From Abelmoschus esculentus (Eukaryota > Streptophyta > Magnoliopsida > Malvales > Malvaceae), in contig JAUCBN010000013.1 in the NCBI GenBank assembly GCA_035048815.1, positions 5,840,501 to 5,904,500 of the forward strand: a stretch of DNA of 64,000 nucleotides, written 5' to 3'. Below are positions 12,666 through 23,369 of the stretch, in pieces (position 1 is the stretch's first letter; every line of letters starts with the position of its first letter). Position numbers and translations under genes: made by a program. The notes beneath the pieces are model-generated. The model ran no database searches and was not told the origin of the DNA. It saw nothing but the letters and a program-made list of their open reading frames with translations.

Positions 12666-13290
12666 GATCTAGTTTCAAAAGCCAGTATGTTCAAAAAATA
12701 ACATCAGCAAAATTTTCCACCACAAAAGAGAAAAAAAAATCAGCCTTAAATTAGATATTCCAATAAATAGTCTTTTAACAAATTTCACCTAATGTGCTTA
12801 TCATTTAAAAGAGAGTAGAAACTTCACTGCATTTGATTGTCTTTCCAAATACAAAAACATCCCATATTCAAGTCCAACAGAGTTCAGACAAATGTTGATT
12901 CAGAAAGAAATCGTAACATCAAAAAAAGGGTAATTAATGGATGTCATAAACCCTAACAATTAAGTAAATTACACTTGCAAATATTCATAGATACTGGAAT
13001 TGACATTCCATCTTTTACCCTTGGTTAGCAGGAAAATCAAATCAAAGAAAGTACATCTTTTTCTCTGTCATCAACCAAGCAAAACCCAAAACTTGAGCTA
13101 CTTCGTTCCCACATTTTCTCGTTAACCAAAGCCAGATTAGGAAAAAGGGTAGATAAATAGAAAGATCAAAAGGAAGAACTTACCGTCTTAGCCAGGATCG
13201 AAAATAGGTGCATGATGAGAGACAGGGGCTTCGATGCAAATGAAAAACAAAGGTAAAAAGGAAGGGATTTTTAACGGGAGAGGGACCAAT
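12666..13290 (-). promoter_or_regulatory. 5' UTR with intron and promoter of the PWWP gene
   Basis: On the minus strand a leader exon ending ..GCTAAGACG before GTAAGTTC (13186/13185) can splice to the acceptor just before the ATG at 12665 (GAAACTAG). This makes a 5' UTR intron of about 0.5 kb. No conserved coding frame lies in the interval. Confidence 0.45.
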
Positions 13291-13299
13291 GAAAGTAAT

Positions 13300-14171
13300 A
13301 AGAAAGTTCTCGAGGAGGAAAACCCACTAATTTTTCTTTATTAGCTGCGTCGCTACAGTGACTTACCCTACAGTAATTCCTCCGTCGCCTTTTTTAATAC
13401 CCCATTAAACCTCTAATCTTTTTTGCTTTTACCTTTCTTTTACATGTTTCAGACAACTTTTTTATTCGTTGGAAAATATTTTCAGACACCTAAATTTTGA
13501 GTTTATGTTTGCTTATCTTGTTTTAATTGATGCCTGAAACTTTCTTTTTCAATTTTCCGTAAGACCTATTCATTGAGAAACCAAGTTGTTTTCAAAGTAT
13601 AATTTCCTGATTCTCAAGAATCAAAGTTATTATTACAGCCCCCAATTGTTCATTGAATTCTGTAAATTTATTTTTGCTTCAGAAATTAATACTTAGTAGT
13701 ATTAGATTACCACCTGTCACTCATGTTGTAGCCTGTAGGTGAACAAAAAAATCAACACCACACCCAAAATTTCTTAATTATTTATTCATTTAAATATTTC
13801 TATAGAAATTGTAGTTTATTCTATTTAATTTCAAATAAATCTTTTAATAAAATTTATTGTTTTACTTTTTCATTTTTAATCTTTTTCTTTGGGTGTGCGG
13901 CGTGCCTGTGGCACCAATTTTGAGACTCGTCGGTTTAGTATTACGTTTTAAACTTAAAATATCATATTTAAGATAATTGTTTATTTTAAAAGTATTTTAA
14001 ATAGTAATATTAAATACATATAACTTAAATTAAAATTTAAAAATCTTTTTTAGTATATTTTTTTTATCATGTTTTTAAAAGTAATGTTAAATTGACCCTA
14101 TAATCACATGATTATAAATTATAAAGGCACATGGTGTCTCTGTTTTTTCTTAATGATTTTATGCATAATAT
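13300..14171. other. Intergenic, AT-rich; nothing recognised
   Basis: AT-rich sequence between the PWWP promoter and the left target duplication of the MULE. I see no coding exons, RNA gene or repeat structure. Confidence 0.4.
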
Positions 14172-14181
14172 ATACATTGAT

Positions 14182-14495
14182 GGTTAAATCTCAAAAATAT
14201 TGAAGAAAAGAAAAATATTTCCACAAATATTGATCCCTTTTAATTATTTTCAGAAGTATGAATGAATCTACAGTGAACAGGAAGTCGGGCTCAGGAGAGC
14301 CCGACTTTGAACAGTATTTATCCTCAAATTAAAAAAAATAAGCAAAGTATGGCTCAGGAGAGCCCGTCTTTGAACAGTGTCGATCACTGTTGGAAGTCGG
14401 GCTCAACTAAGCCCTTATTCCCTTCGGTGCAGGCGGTGCAGGTGGCAGGGAGTGCAGGCATGCATGCGGGGTGGGTGGGGGTGGCAGGCGGGTCA
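14182..14495 (+). repeat. Left terminal inverted repeat of the MULE
   Basis: About 310 bases matching the reverse complement of 19627-19929 with scattered differences. The inner half is a GC-rich island in AT-rich surroundings. It includes an 11-base perfect hairpin, AAGTCGGGCTC (14282-14292) and GAGCCCGACTT (14297-14307) around the loop AGGA. Related GGCTC..GAGCC words recur near 14352 and 14396. Confidence 0.85.
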
Positions 14496-14986
14496 TAGGG
14501 GTGTAGGGGTAGGGGTGCAGCATTTCAGAGCGGTAGTCACGGGTTATTTTAGGTGTAAATAGGATTAAAAAATACAAATTTATTTGGTATATATAATACC
14601 AATGGTTAGTGTAAAATTTTTCTAGTGTAAAAGATAGTTGTTGATAATAGAGAGTGTGTAGGAAAAAAATTGAGAGAGAGTAAGCAGAAAAAATTTGAAG
14701 CTTTATTTCAGGTATGTGTTAAATTTTTAAGGTTAGTTTTTTATTATAGATATATTTTTTTTTAATTTATGTTTCATAGAGTTCATTATGTTAAAATTTT
14801 ATGAATAATTTTAAGTTGATATATTTTATGAAGCTAGTGAAATTGAAGGTATTTATATCCAAAACTTGATTTTTAGTTTTATTTATTTACATGTTAAGTG
14901 TATTTTATTTTATTATATTTTGTTTTATCTTTTATCTTTTTCATTTTTATATTAATTTATTTTATTAATTTGTTTTGAAACAGAAA

Positions 14987-17594
14987 ATGAATCAGAATAA
15001 ACTTCTGACAATTATCCTTTATAATGGAAAATTGTGAGAACGGATGCCGGGGTTGTATTTGAAGCTGAAAACACCACAAAAATGCAATTTGAAAAGGAAA
15101 TCACGCTTCGACAGTTGAAGGGAAAAATATCTCAAAAGATTGGAAGAGATATTCATGGCTTGCATTACCGGTGGCTTACATGTGAAAATCCGATAACATA
15201 TTGTACAATCAATCTTGAAGATGATGATGATGTTGCAATGATGATTGCTGAACATGAATCTGTAGAGACTCGATATATAGAGTTATTTGCGGAAATTTCT
15301 GATGTTCTGAATCCTTCTAGAACTTTTATTGGAGAATCTTCTCAAATGAATTACGTTACTGAGACTGAACTACCTGGAGACAGTTTCCTCGCAATGTTGT
15401 CTGGTGGTACAGCTAATGAATTTAATCCAGTTGACACTTCAACAGATAATGTGAACAACCTACGCGGTCGATGGGGAGAAGCTCTTGAGGATTCTAGCGA
15501 GGATGAAGATATTGATGATGATGATTTATTTTCGGATGATATTGGTAATGCCCCTAATTATGGTGTGGGAGAATTTGTGCCACCCGCAGGAGATATTACA
15601 TTTTATAAGCCTCCTACTCACATGGTGTCATTGGATTTTGATGCTATGAGAGCTGATGAATTCCCGGATGTTTCTCAATTAACTTATACTGGCTCGGATG
15701 AATTATCGAATGACATTCAATTTGAGGATAAAGATCAAGCTACATTGGCAGCGAAAGAGTATAGCATCAAGAATCACGTTGACTACATTATAGTAGAGTC
15801 CAGTCAGAAGATATTCTTAGCCAAGTGTGTCAAGTATGGGCAAGAGTGCAATTGGAAGGTTTGAATTACCAAATGTAAGCGGTCAAATATGTGGGAGGTT
15901 AGTAAGTACAATGGAGATCATACATGTTTACGAAGTTCCATTGCACAAGATCACCGAAAATTAAATACGACTATAATAAGTCATCATGTGAAGAATCTGG
16001 TCGAAATAAATCCAAGGGTTTCCGTTTCAACGATTCAGACAACCATTGCTCAATAATTTCAATATCAAATAAAATACAAGAAAGCTTGGCGTGCTAGAGA
16101 GAAAGCAATAGACTCTGTTTATGGTGATTATGATAAGTCATACAACGAGCTACCAGCTTTATTACTTGTAATGACGCATTTCATCCTAGGCACCATCGTG
16201 AGATATCAAACAAAAGATGCTTACGACCAACAAGGACAAGTTCATCAAGACTATAAATTTTTTCATCGACTATTTTGGGCATTCAAGCCTTGCATAGATG
16301 GCTTCCCTTACTGCAAACGTATGATCCAAGTAGATGGTACATGATTATATGAGAGATACTCTCATATATTGTTGATTGCTGTTGCGCAAGATGGTGATAA
16401 CAATATCTTTTCAATTGCATTCACAATTGTGGAGCAAGAGCCGGTGGAAGCTTGAAATTTCTTTTTGACAAATCTACGTGAGTATGTTGTTCGAGAAGAT
16501 GATGTTTGTATTATATCTGATCGAGGGACAGGTATTAAAGCTGTTATTAATCGAGAAGGAAGTCGTTGGACACCTCCCAACGTGTACCCCGCGTACTGTG
16601 TTCGCCATATCGAGAAAAATAGTATGGAACAATTCAAAAATACATACTTTCGTAGTGAAATTGTTAGCATGGGTAAGTATCTGGTATTTGATTATATTTT
16701 TTATTCTATTTGTATATATATATATATATACTAACAATATTTATAAACATGATATATACTAACACAGTCTGATTTTGAGAGGAAAATGGCAAATCTAAAT
16801 AGATATAGCGACCGACATTGGAATTGGGCAAACAGTCTAGAAAGGGAAAATGGGCTCAATGTTACGATGAATCTGGAAGACGGTACGGCCAAATGACAAT
16901 CAACCTTGTGGAGTGCATTAATGGAGTACTAAAAGGATCACGCCATCTTCCGATTACAATCCTTGTAAAAGCGACATACTACAGGTTGGCTAAAGTTTGG
17001 ACCGTAAAGGGGAAAGAAATCGAGGCATTAATCAATAGGGGCCAAAGTTGGGCTACAGACCTAGTGAGGAAAATGCAAGAGAATATGATAAATGCAACGT
17101 CAATGAGAGTTCACAGCTTTGATCGAATGAATCAGACATTTGATGTTGTTGGTCCGAGACGCTTGAATCAAGCTGCACACGCCAATGTATTTAGAGTTGA
17201 TTTCCAACGGAGGTACTGTGATTGTGGAGCGTTTCAAGCATGGCGATACCCTTGTCCTCATGCAGTTGCGGTATGTATGTCTGTCGGAGTTGATCCATAC
17301 ACCTATGTCGATGAATGCTTCAATCTGCAGAGGATAGTTAATATCTACAGAACTGAGTTCCCACTAATTGCTAATTCAAACTATTGGCCACCAGTAGGGA
17401 ATGAAAGATGGTTACCCGATTCTACCCTTCGTCGTACTCCAAAAGGAAAACCAAAATTAACTCGAATTCATACTAGTATGGATCTACATTATAAAGAGAA
17501 AAGACAAAGCAAACGATGCACAATATGTAGAGCAGAAGGTCATTCCAGAACTAATTGTCCAAATGAGCCCCAATTTGTATCTATTCCTCTTTGA
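14987..17594 (+). pseudogene. MuDR-type transposase, decayed
   Basis: The order of pieces is that of plant MULE transposases. An N-terminal PB1-like stretch is followed by an acidic linker and the MuDR N-terminal domain (15718-15864, ending KYGQECNWKV). The transposase core runs at 16050-16670 (VDGT, IISDRGTGIKAVINRE, CVRHIEKN). A SWIM zinc finger follows (CDCGAFQAWRYPCPHAVAVC, 17218-17277), then a CCHC-like knuckle (CTICRAEGHSRTNC, 17517-17558). The original ATG is probably 14987. It is cut off by a one-base loss in an A run near 15030. In-frame stops occur at about 15862, 16051, 16345 and 16453, and a second one-base loss in an A run lies near 16847. A GTAAGT..AG intron is likely at about 16673-16768. 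The ORF end at 17594 is natural. Not functional as it stands. Confidence 0.88.
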
Positions 17595-17621
17595 GTTTTG
17601 AATAAAGTTTGTTTGTGTACA

Positions 17622-17770
17622 AAAATTACAAGTACAAAATGAAATTAGAAGTCTGAATAAAAGGAAATAACAAAATTACAAATGCAAAATGAAATTAAAA
17701 GTCTGAATAAAAGGAAATAACAAAATTACAAGTACGAAATGAAATTAAAAGTCTGAATATATAAGTCTGA
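17622..17770. repeat. 50-base tandem repeat between the two MULE genes
   Basis: Nearly three copies of a 50-base unit beginning near AAAATTACAAGTACAAAATG (17622, 17672, 17722). They differ by one to three bases. The array fills most of the 190 bases between the convergent stop codons at 17594 and 17784, so it lies where both transcripts must end. Confidence 0.8.
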
Positions 17771-17783
17771 AATTAAAAGTACA

Positions 17784-18615
17784 TCACTTCTTATGCAACT
17801 TTTGACCATGACGAGGTGTGGTAGAAAGATAACGTCGCGGTGAACGTCTCGCCCGTTGTGGTCTATGTGATGTATCATCTTCAGCCCCTTCATCAACATC
17901 CTCTTCAGCATCTTCATCAGCATCCTCTTCAATCACAGAGGGATACGTAGGTGGTGTCATGAAAATAGAACAAATGTTCCCTCCCGCCAAATCTGGTGAA
18001 TTCAGGATATTTTGCATTTCCTGAAATTGACTACTATCGTCATAAACAAAAGTGAGAGACTGATGTTGACTAAACTCAGGTCTGTATAAAGTTGCATCAT
18101 CAAAAACAGGATCATAATATTCACCACTGGAACCCGCAGCTGGAGGGATATATGTAGGAGTCGGTTCTGGTTCCCATACCGCAAATAGAAGCAGTGGACC
18201 CTTCACTACGCTCAATCGTAGGTCTCTCGTTGACCGAGACTCTTATAAGGTAAACTACATCTTCTAAAATGATTGAACATTCTCTACAAGGCATGTGGAA
18301 AGTATGAGTCTCAGGTCTCCACCGCTCGATTAAAGCAGTTACTAAGCCTGGTACCAACTTATACCCACGAAGAAACGTAGCATAATAAAAACCACTGCTA
18401 TGTAAGAAATTCAATATCCTATTATCGAGTGGAGTTTTGACAATACAACAATGATGTCTAAATGCTTCAGTTGTATCCTACAATAAAAAATATAACATGA
18501 TTAATAATTATAAATTTAAAACTTAATTTATATAAAAAATATATACCGATTCAGCAACCGTAAGGCTAGAAATGTGTCGATCATCTAAATACAATAGAGG
18601 AGTTTGCTCAGCCAT
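17784..18615 (-). pseudogene. Plant mobile domain (PMD, MAIN-like) gene, internally deleted
   Basis: Exon 1 at 18547-18615 opens MAEQTPLLYLDDRHISSLTV, and its GTATAT donor joins the acceptor before 18477. Exon 2 reads through AFRHHCCIVKTPLDNRILNF and then GFYYATFLRGYKLVPGLVTALIERW. It continues TFHMPCRECSIILEDVVYLI, the start of the aminotransferase-like plant mobile domain. At about 18190-18215 the frame stops making sense and the acidic C-terminal tail continues in another frame (PEPTPTYIPPAAGSS to the stop at 17784). Most of the domain's centre is missing, so I infer an internal deletion with a frame change. PMD proteins (MAIN/MAIL1) are nuclear and linked to transposon silencing. Sitting inside the MULE terminal repeats and converging on the transposase, this copy belongs to the element. 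Confidence 0.75.
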
Positions 18616-18639
18616 CCTGTAAAAAATTTAAACAAAAAA

Positions 18640-19470
18640 TATTATTTTATTTTATAAACTAATAAAAAATTATCATAAAAATAAATAAACTATATGAACT
18701 AAATAAATAAACTATCATAAAAATAATTAAAAACTATAAACTTACAATATCATAAAATAATTCAACTAAAGTAAACTATCAAAATAAACTAAAAAAATAT
18801 CAACTTACAATATCATAAAATAATTCAAACTAAACTAAACTAAACTAAAATAAAATAAACTATCATAAAATAATTAAAATAAATAAATTTACAGAATATA
18901 AAAAATATAGTTAAAAATTATCAAACTAAACTAAACGGCCAAAATAGAAAAATATCAACTTACAATATAATAAAATAATTCAACTAAAACCAAGCTAAAA
19001 TAAAATAAAATAAAATATCATAAAATAATTAAAAAATTACCAACTTAACTATCATAAAATAATTCAACTAAACTAAACTATCATCAAATAATTAAAAAAT
19101 ATATAAATTTACAGAATATAAAAAAATTACTTAAAAAATTTAAGGAATAAACTAAAATATCACTATATATAATCTAACAAATTTAACTAAATTATCAAAA
19201 TAAAATAAAAAAAATCAACTTACAATATCATAAAATAATTCAACTAAAACTAAACTAAACTAAACTAAACTATCATAAAATAATTTAAAAAATTATCAAC
19301 TTAAATTAAATTTTTAACCATCATAAAATAATTCAAAAAAATATAAAAAAAATAATATAAAATTACAGAATATAAAAAAAATTAAACTAAACTAAAATTT
19401 TCTATCAACTTAAAATAAAAACAATAACATTAAATAATAAAAATAAATAAAATACTTAAAAATTTCAAAC
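18640..19470. repeat. AT-rich subterminal repeat array of the MULE
   Basis: Repeated phrases such as CAACTTACAATATCATAAAA, AATAATTCAACTAAA and tracts of ACTAA recur irregularly six or more times. G is nearly absent on the plus strand. No coding potential. The array separates the PMD start from the right terminal repeat. Confidence 0.65.
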
Positions 19471-19626
19471 TTCTTCTAACACTTTTAACTCTATAAATCT
19501 CAAAACCATCTAACATTCTCATCTATTTATAACCAAAATTTTCTTCTTCCAACCAAATTTTTTATCTCAAAAATACCCTAAATTAATTTTTCCCACTACC
19601 TCATAAAATTTTTAAAAAAAAGCTTA

Positions 19627-19929
19627 CACCCGCCTGCCACCCACCCCGCATGCATGCCGGCACTCCCTGCCACCTGCGCCGAAGGGAATAAGGGCTCAGC
19701 TGAGCCCGACTTCCAACAGTGATCAACACTATTCAAAGACGGGCTCTCCTGAGCCATACTTTGCTTATTTTATTTTTTTTAATTTCAGGATAAACATTGT
19801 TCAAAGTCAGGCTCTCCTGAGCTCGACTTCCTGTTCACTGTAGATTCATCCATACTTATGGAAATAATTAAAAGGGATCAATATTTGTGGAAATATTTTT
19901 CTTTTCTTTAATATTTTTGAGATTTTGCC
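19627..19929 (-). repeat. Right terminal inverted repeat of the MULE
   Basis: Inverted copy of 14182-14495, including the GC-rich inner half (19627-19700) and the AGCCCGAC-type words. One small indel (GGTGGGGGT against GGT) and about 5-10 percent substitutions separate the arms by eye. Confidence 0.85.
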
Positions 19930-19939
19930 ATACATTGAT

Positions 19940-21238
19940 ACTATTATTGTTAAATAAAATATTTAATATTTTTAGATTTATTAATTAATTTATTGATTAA
20001 AGATGTTTATATTTTTTATATTATATAAATTTAAAACACAGCATAAGAATATAATTTCTTTAATAAAAAATAATTAATATTTTATTATTTTACATAAATG
20101 AAACATCAATATTCAATAGATTTTGTTTGCTTTCCTACTAATGTGCCAGCTCCATATTACAATTCGAGGAAGAAAATATCTTAATCTGATTTGAAATTTA
20201 GATAATTGAATAAAAAAGTGTTGTTAGTTACTTCACTTGTTAAGTAAATAATTTACTATGTACTATTTAATACATTTAAATTTTAAAATTAATGGCAGAT
20301 TGAATGTAGCTCTATTAGGACGTGAGATTATGCTGATGCAGATCAAAATGGAGCTTAATGCATTTGACTAATGGAACATCACAGAGGTCAGAGCTATAGG
20401 AAACCGGCAAGTTGTTCAAAATCTTCAGTCTCCCACTCTAAGATGGCAGCTTTTTAATTTCTTGTAAGTTTAGACCTTTAAGGCAATGATTCTTCAAGCC
20501 AAACAGACTTGTTTAAATGCATACCTGCAGGCTGCAGTTGTGTTGAAGATATCAGCAAAAACTTGTACAAAAACTGCATCACATGTATACATCGTCCTAA
20601 GTACGATAGCTGCAACTAGAAGATGAATCAGCGATTACCGACTGGTAACACAACATCATAGCCAGTCGGCAACCGTTGATCCATCGTACTTATTTTGCAG
20701 CACATTTTCAAGGATTTTGGTCAAAGTTGAAAGTGAAAGATAGGCACGCGAGGACGAACGTAGCAAGTGGTTTAACTAACAAGCCCTTGACATAAACTGC
20801 GATCGGATTGGCTAACGTGCAAGCAGAACACAAGGGGTTTAGTTGCAAAAGGACTAAAATAAACTGAAATCACTTGTATCGTCATTAACATTAGCAGATA
20901 GACATCTGAATCATTCAAGATGCATCAATCCAACAACTATTATGTAACCCATGAAACATGAAATGAACTAATGTTTCAATTTTCAATATGAAACACAGTA
21001 AATACTTTGCTTATGACAACAATTATGGTAATGTTCTAAAACATATCAAAATTTTAAATTGCGAGCAAAAGTTCATGGCCACATATGCGAATGGTCGAGA
21101 AGTAGAGTTGCTCGTAATCAATGGTGAAAGAACTTGCTGACTTGACATTGCTGAATATATCACAGTGTTACAAGTATCACCTATGACAATCTACAAACTA
21201 AACAAATTAACTACGACAATAGTACCTACAAATGTAAC
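19940..21238. other. Intergenic; nothing recognised
   Basis: AT-rich to 20300, then a less biased stretch (20300-21200) without a reading frame or splice pattern I can connect to a known family. It could be untranslated or pseudogene sequence linked to the AT-hook fragment that follows. Confidence 0.3.
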
Positions 21239-21366
21239 TCCGAAGATTGGAATGTTTCAGCATCGGCCTGATTCTTCCTTCTCGGGATCTCAAACGTTCC
21301 TGCATCACGGCTGGATTCTTTCTAATAAAAAGCTGCAAAAAACAACATTTCATTATCAATCAAACC

Positions 21367-21471
21367 TCACAGTGGAACTTTCCTTGGTCTTCCTCTCTTC
21401 TTTGGGCCAGAATTGGACATATTCCCACCGGAAACCACAGCCGCATTACTTGTATGGAACATTATCAACAT
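21367..21471 (-). CDS. Orphan AT-hook reading frame (possible gene fragment)
   Basis: A 34-residue frame from ATG at 21471 to TGA at 21367 ends with PKKRGRPRKVPL, a clear AT-hook core (RGRPRK). A GTGAGG donor overlaps the stop (21371-21366). A pyrimidine-rich GCAG acceptor precedes about 21334, so the frame could be the first exon of a longer spliced gene. The next segment reads open as FIRKNPAVMQERLRSREGRI in one phase, but not in the phase the donor requires. I do not recognise the family. It may be a 5' remnant of a chromatin protein gene or chance. Confidence 0.3.
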   Translation of the reverse strand: MLIMFHTSNAAVVSGGNMSNSGPKKRGRPRKVPL

Positions 21472-21704
21472 CTGAAGTACGGATTGTACAGAAATGGTGT
21501 CAGCCTTTTCTTTAAATTACAGACAAGTATGGAACATTATAGGTGGGAAATAAAGGGTGTTTTTGATCTTTCACTAAAATAGTGGATTTTTCGGACGAGA
21601 ATAAGATATTATGTAACAAAGAACTCAAGTACTTTTCTTTTAAGATTGAACTATTTTGGTATAGTGATTTTGGTGAAGCAAAGGAGAAATTATTTCATAA
21701 ACCC

Positions 21705-22410
21705 GTTTTACCATATAGGATATGATTCTATCAATTAAATTAAGACACATAATATATATTTTTATATCATATTTATACATAAAGATCATCCAAATCATTC
21801 AGTTTAATCTCTTTGATTTAAAAAAAATATTACCAAAATTTTTTTTGTGCTATCTTTCTCTTTATTTTTTAAAATTTTCCTCAATTAATTTTTTTTATAG
21901 ATTTGGGGTTTAGGGTTTAGGATTTAGGGTTAGGGCTTATGTGTTATGTTTAGGGTTTAAGGTTTATGATTTAGGGTTAGGATTATGGTTTAGGGTATAG
22001 GGTTAGGATTTAGGGTTCAGGAATTATGGTTAGGGTTTAGGGTTTATGATTTAGGTTTTATAGTTTAGGGTTGGGGTTATGGTTTAGGGTTAGGGTTAGG
22101 ATTAGAGTTATGGTTATGGTTTAAGGTTTGAGTTTAGGGTTAGGATTAAGGTTAGAGTTATGGTTATGGTTTAAGGTTTGGGTTTAGGGTTATGTTTTAG
22201 GGTTTAAGGAATAGGGTTAGGGTTTAAAAAATAATTAAAAAATTGAACAATAAAGAGGAAGACAACATAAAAAATCTTTGGTAATATTTTTTTAAATCAA
22301 AGATATTAAAGTTGATAATTTAGATGATGCTTATGTGCGAATATGATATAAAAAAATATATTATGTGTCTTAATTTAATTGATTATAACCATATCATAGG
22401 TGGTAGAACG
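21705..22410. mobile_element. Foldback element enclosing telomere-like repeats
   Basis: Arms at about 21705-21885 and 22235-22410 are inverted repeats of each other (shared words TATCAATTAAATTAAGACAC, TTTGATTTAAAAAAA and ATATTACCAAA). Ends begin near CGTTYTACCA. Between them, 21900-22230 consists almost wholly of degenerate TTTAGGG-type words. No coding frame, and I could not find a convincing target duplication. Boundaries are approximate. Best described as a non-autonomous foldback DNA element whose centre is a telomere-like simple repeat. Confidence 0.7.
21900..22230 (+). repeat. Degenerate interstitial telomere-like repeat
   Basis: About 45 tandem variants of the plant telomere heptamer (TTTAGGG, with TTAGGG, TTATGG, TTAAGG and similar), always in the same orientation on the plus strand. 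It is too degenerate to be a recent telomere addition. Confidence 0.85.
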
Positions 22411-23360
22411 AATCCGAAGTAAAGGGAGCCGTTTGGGATTTTCAGACAAATCGGGTTTGGCGCTTAGCTCTTGAAATACAATGCGTGTAAACTACTTATT
22501 TACTCATTAAACAATGTTTTATTTAATCAAGGTTCATATAACAGGAAAACATACACAAAGGTTCAAAAGAATAGTAGTAATATAGCGATGTCCAATTATG
22601 ACAAAAATAAGTAAAAATCAGATCAAAACGTACATTTTATATGATCGATGTAAGATATAAAGAACCATTGATGACTTAATCTTTCTCGAGAAAAAAATCA
22701 AAAAATATACAACCAAATTAAAAATAAAACGATAGCATACGACAAAGGAGAAGGAAGATAAGCAAAGGAAACTCCTTGTCTCCCTCCTCAAGTCCTCGGG
22801 ACCAAAGCTAACGAGGGATAGTCGCACTTTTTTTTTTTTACTAAAACAAAGTTTAAATTTGAATTATGATCAACAAAATACGAGACTTAAAGGTAACGAA
22901 GAGGAAAAAAAAGTTTTGGTTTCAATAAATATAACTGATTATTGAAAGTTTTTAAAAATTAAAATAATTTCAAATTGACGTCGCACATCACTAAATATTA
23001 TTAACATAAACATTAATAATTACTATTAATTTATAGTCTTTTAAATAATAATTAAAAAATTAGAGGACAAACATATAATTAATAATTGTTTAAAATAAAA
23101 TTAAAGTTTAATTTAAATTACATTTTACATTTATTTTTTGGTACTATTTTTTATTTTTAAATAATACAATCATATTCTACACCCTAGACAATTCTATGCT
23201 TTTTTTTATTTGTCATTTCAGCTATCACTATTTTTAACTCAATTGTCTATCGATGAACTGACAATCTCGATAACATATAATTAGATTGATGTTTTGAAAT
23301 TCTTTGTTTCGTAGATGACGACTTTCTTAAAAATTCATTATTGGTTACCTGAATAAATCA
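22411..23360. other. Intergenic, AT-rich; nothing recognised
   Basis: No coding frame, RNA gene or clear repeat. Runs of A and T are frequent. Confidence 0.35.
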
Positions 23361-23369
23361 ATTTTGTTA

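Larger units (their letters stand above)
14172..19939. mobile_element. Mutator-like transposable element (MULE) with convergent transposase and plant-mobile-domain genes
   Basis: Element body is 14182-19929 (5748 bp). Identical 10-base direct repeats ATACATTGAT flank it at 14172-14181 and 19930-19939, within the 8-11 base range of Mutator target duplications. Long terminal inverted repeats occupy about 14182-14495 and 19627-19929, starting GGTTAAATCTCAAAAAT and GGCAAAATCTCAAAAAT. Inside lie a plus-strand MuDR-type transposase (pseudogene), a 50-base tandem repeat, a minus-strand plant-mobile-domain gene (pseudogene), and an AT-rich repeat array before the right terminal repeat. Two convergent genes between long terminal repeats is the layout of maize MuDR, but here the second gene is a plant mobile domain gene. 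The arms are diverged and both genes are broken, so this copy is unlikely to be autonomous. Confidence 0.9.

Noticed and set aside
15019..15255. Minus-strand frame across the transposase N-terminus
   Set aside because: Antisense shadow of the transposase frame.
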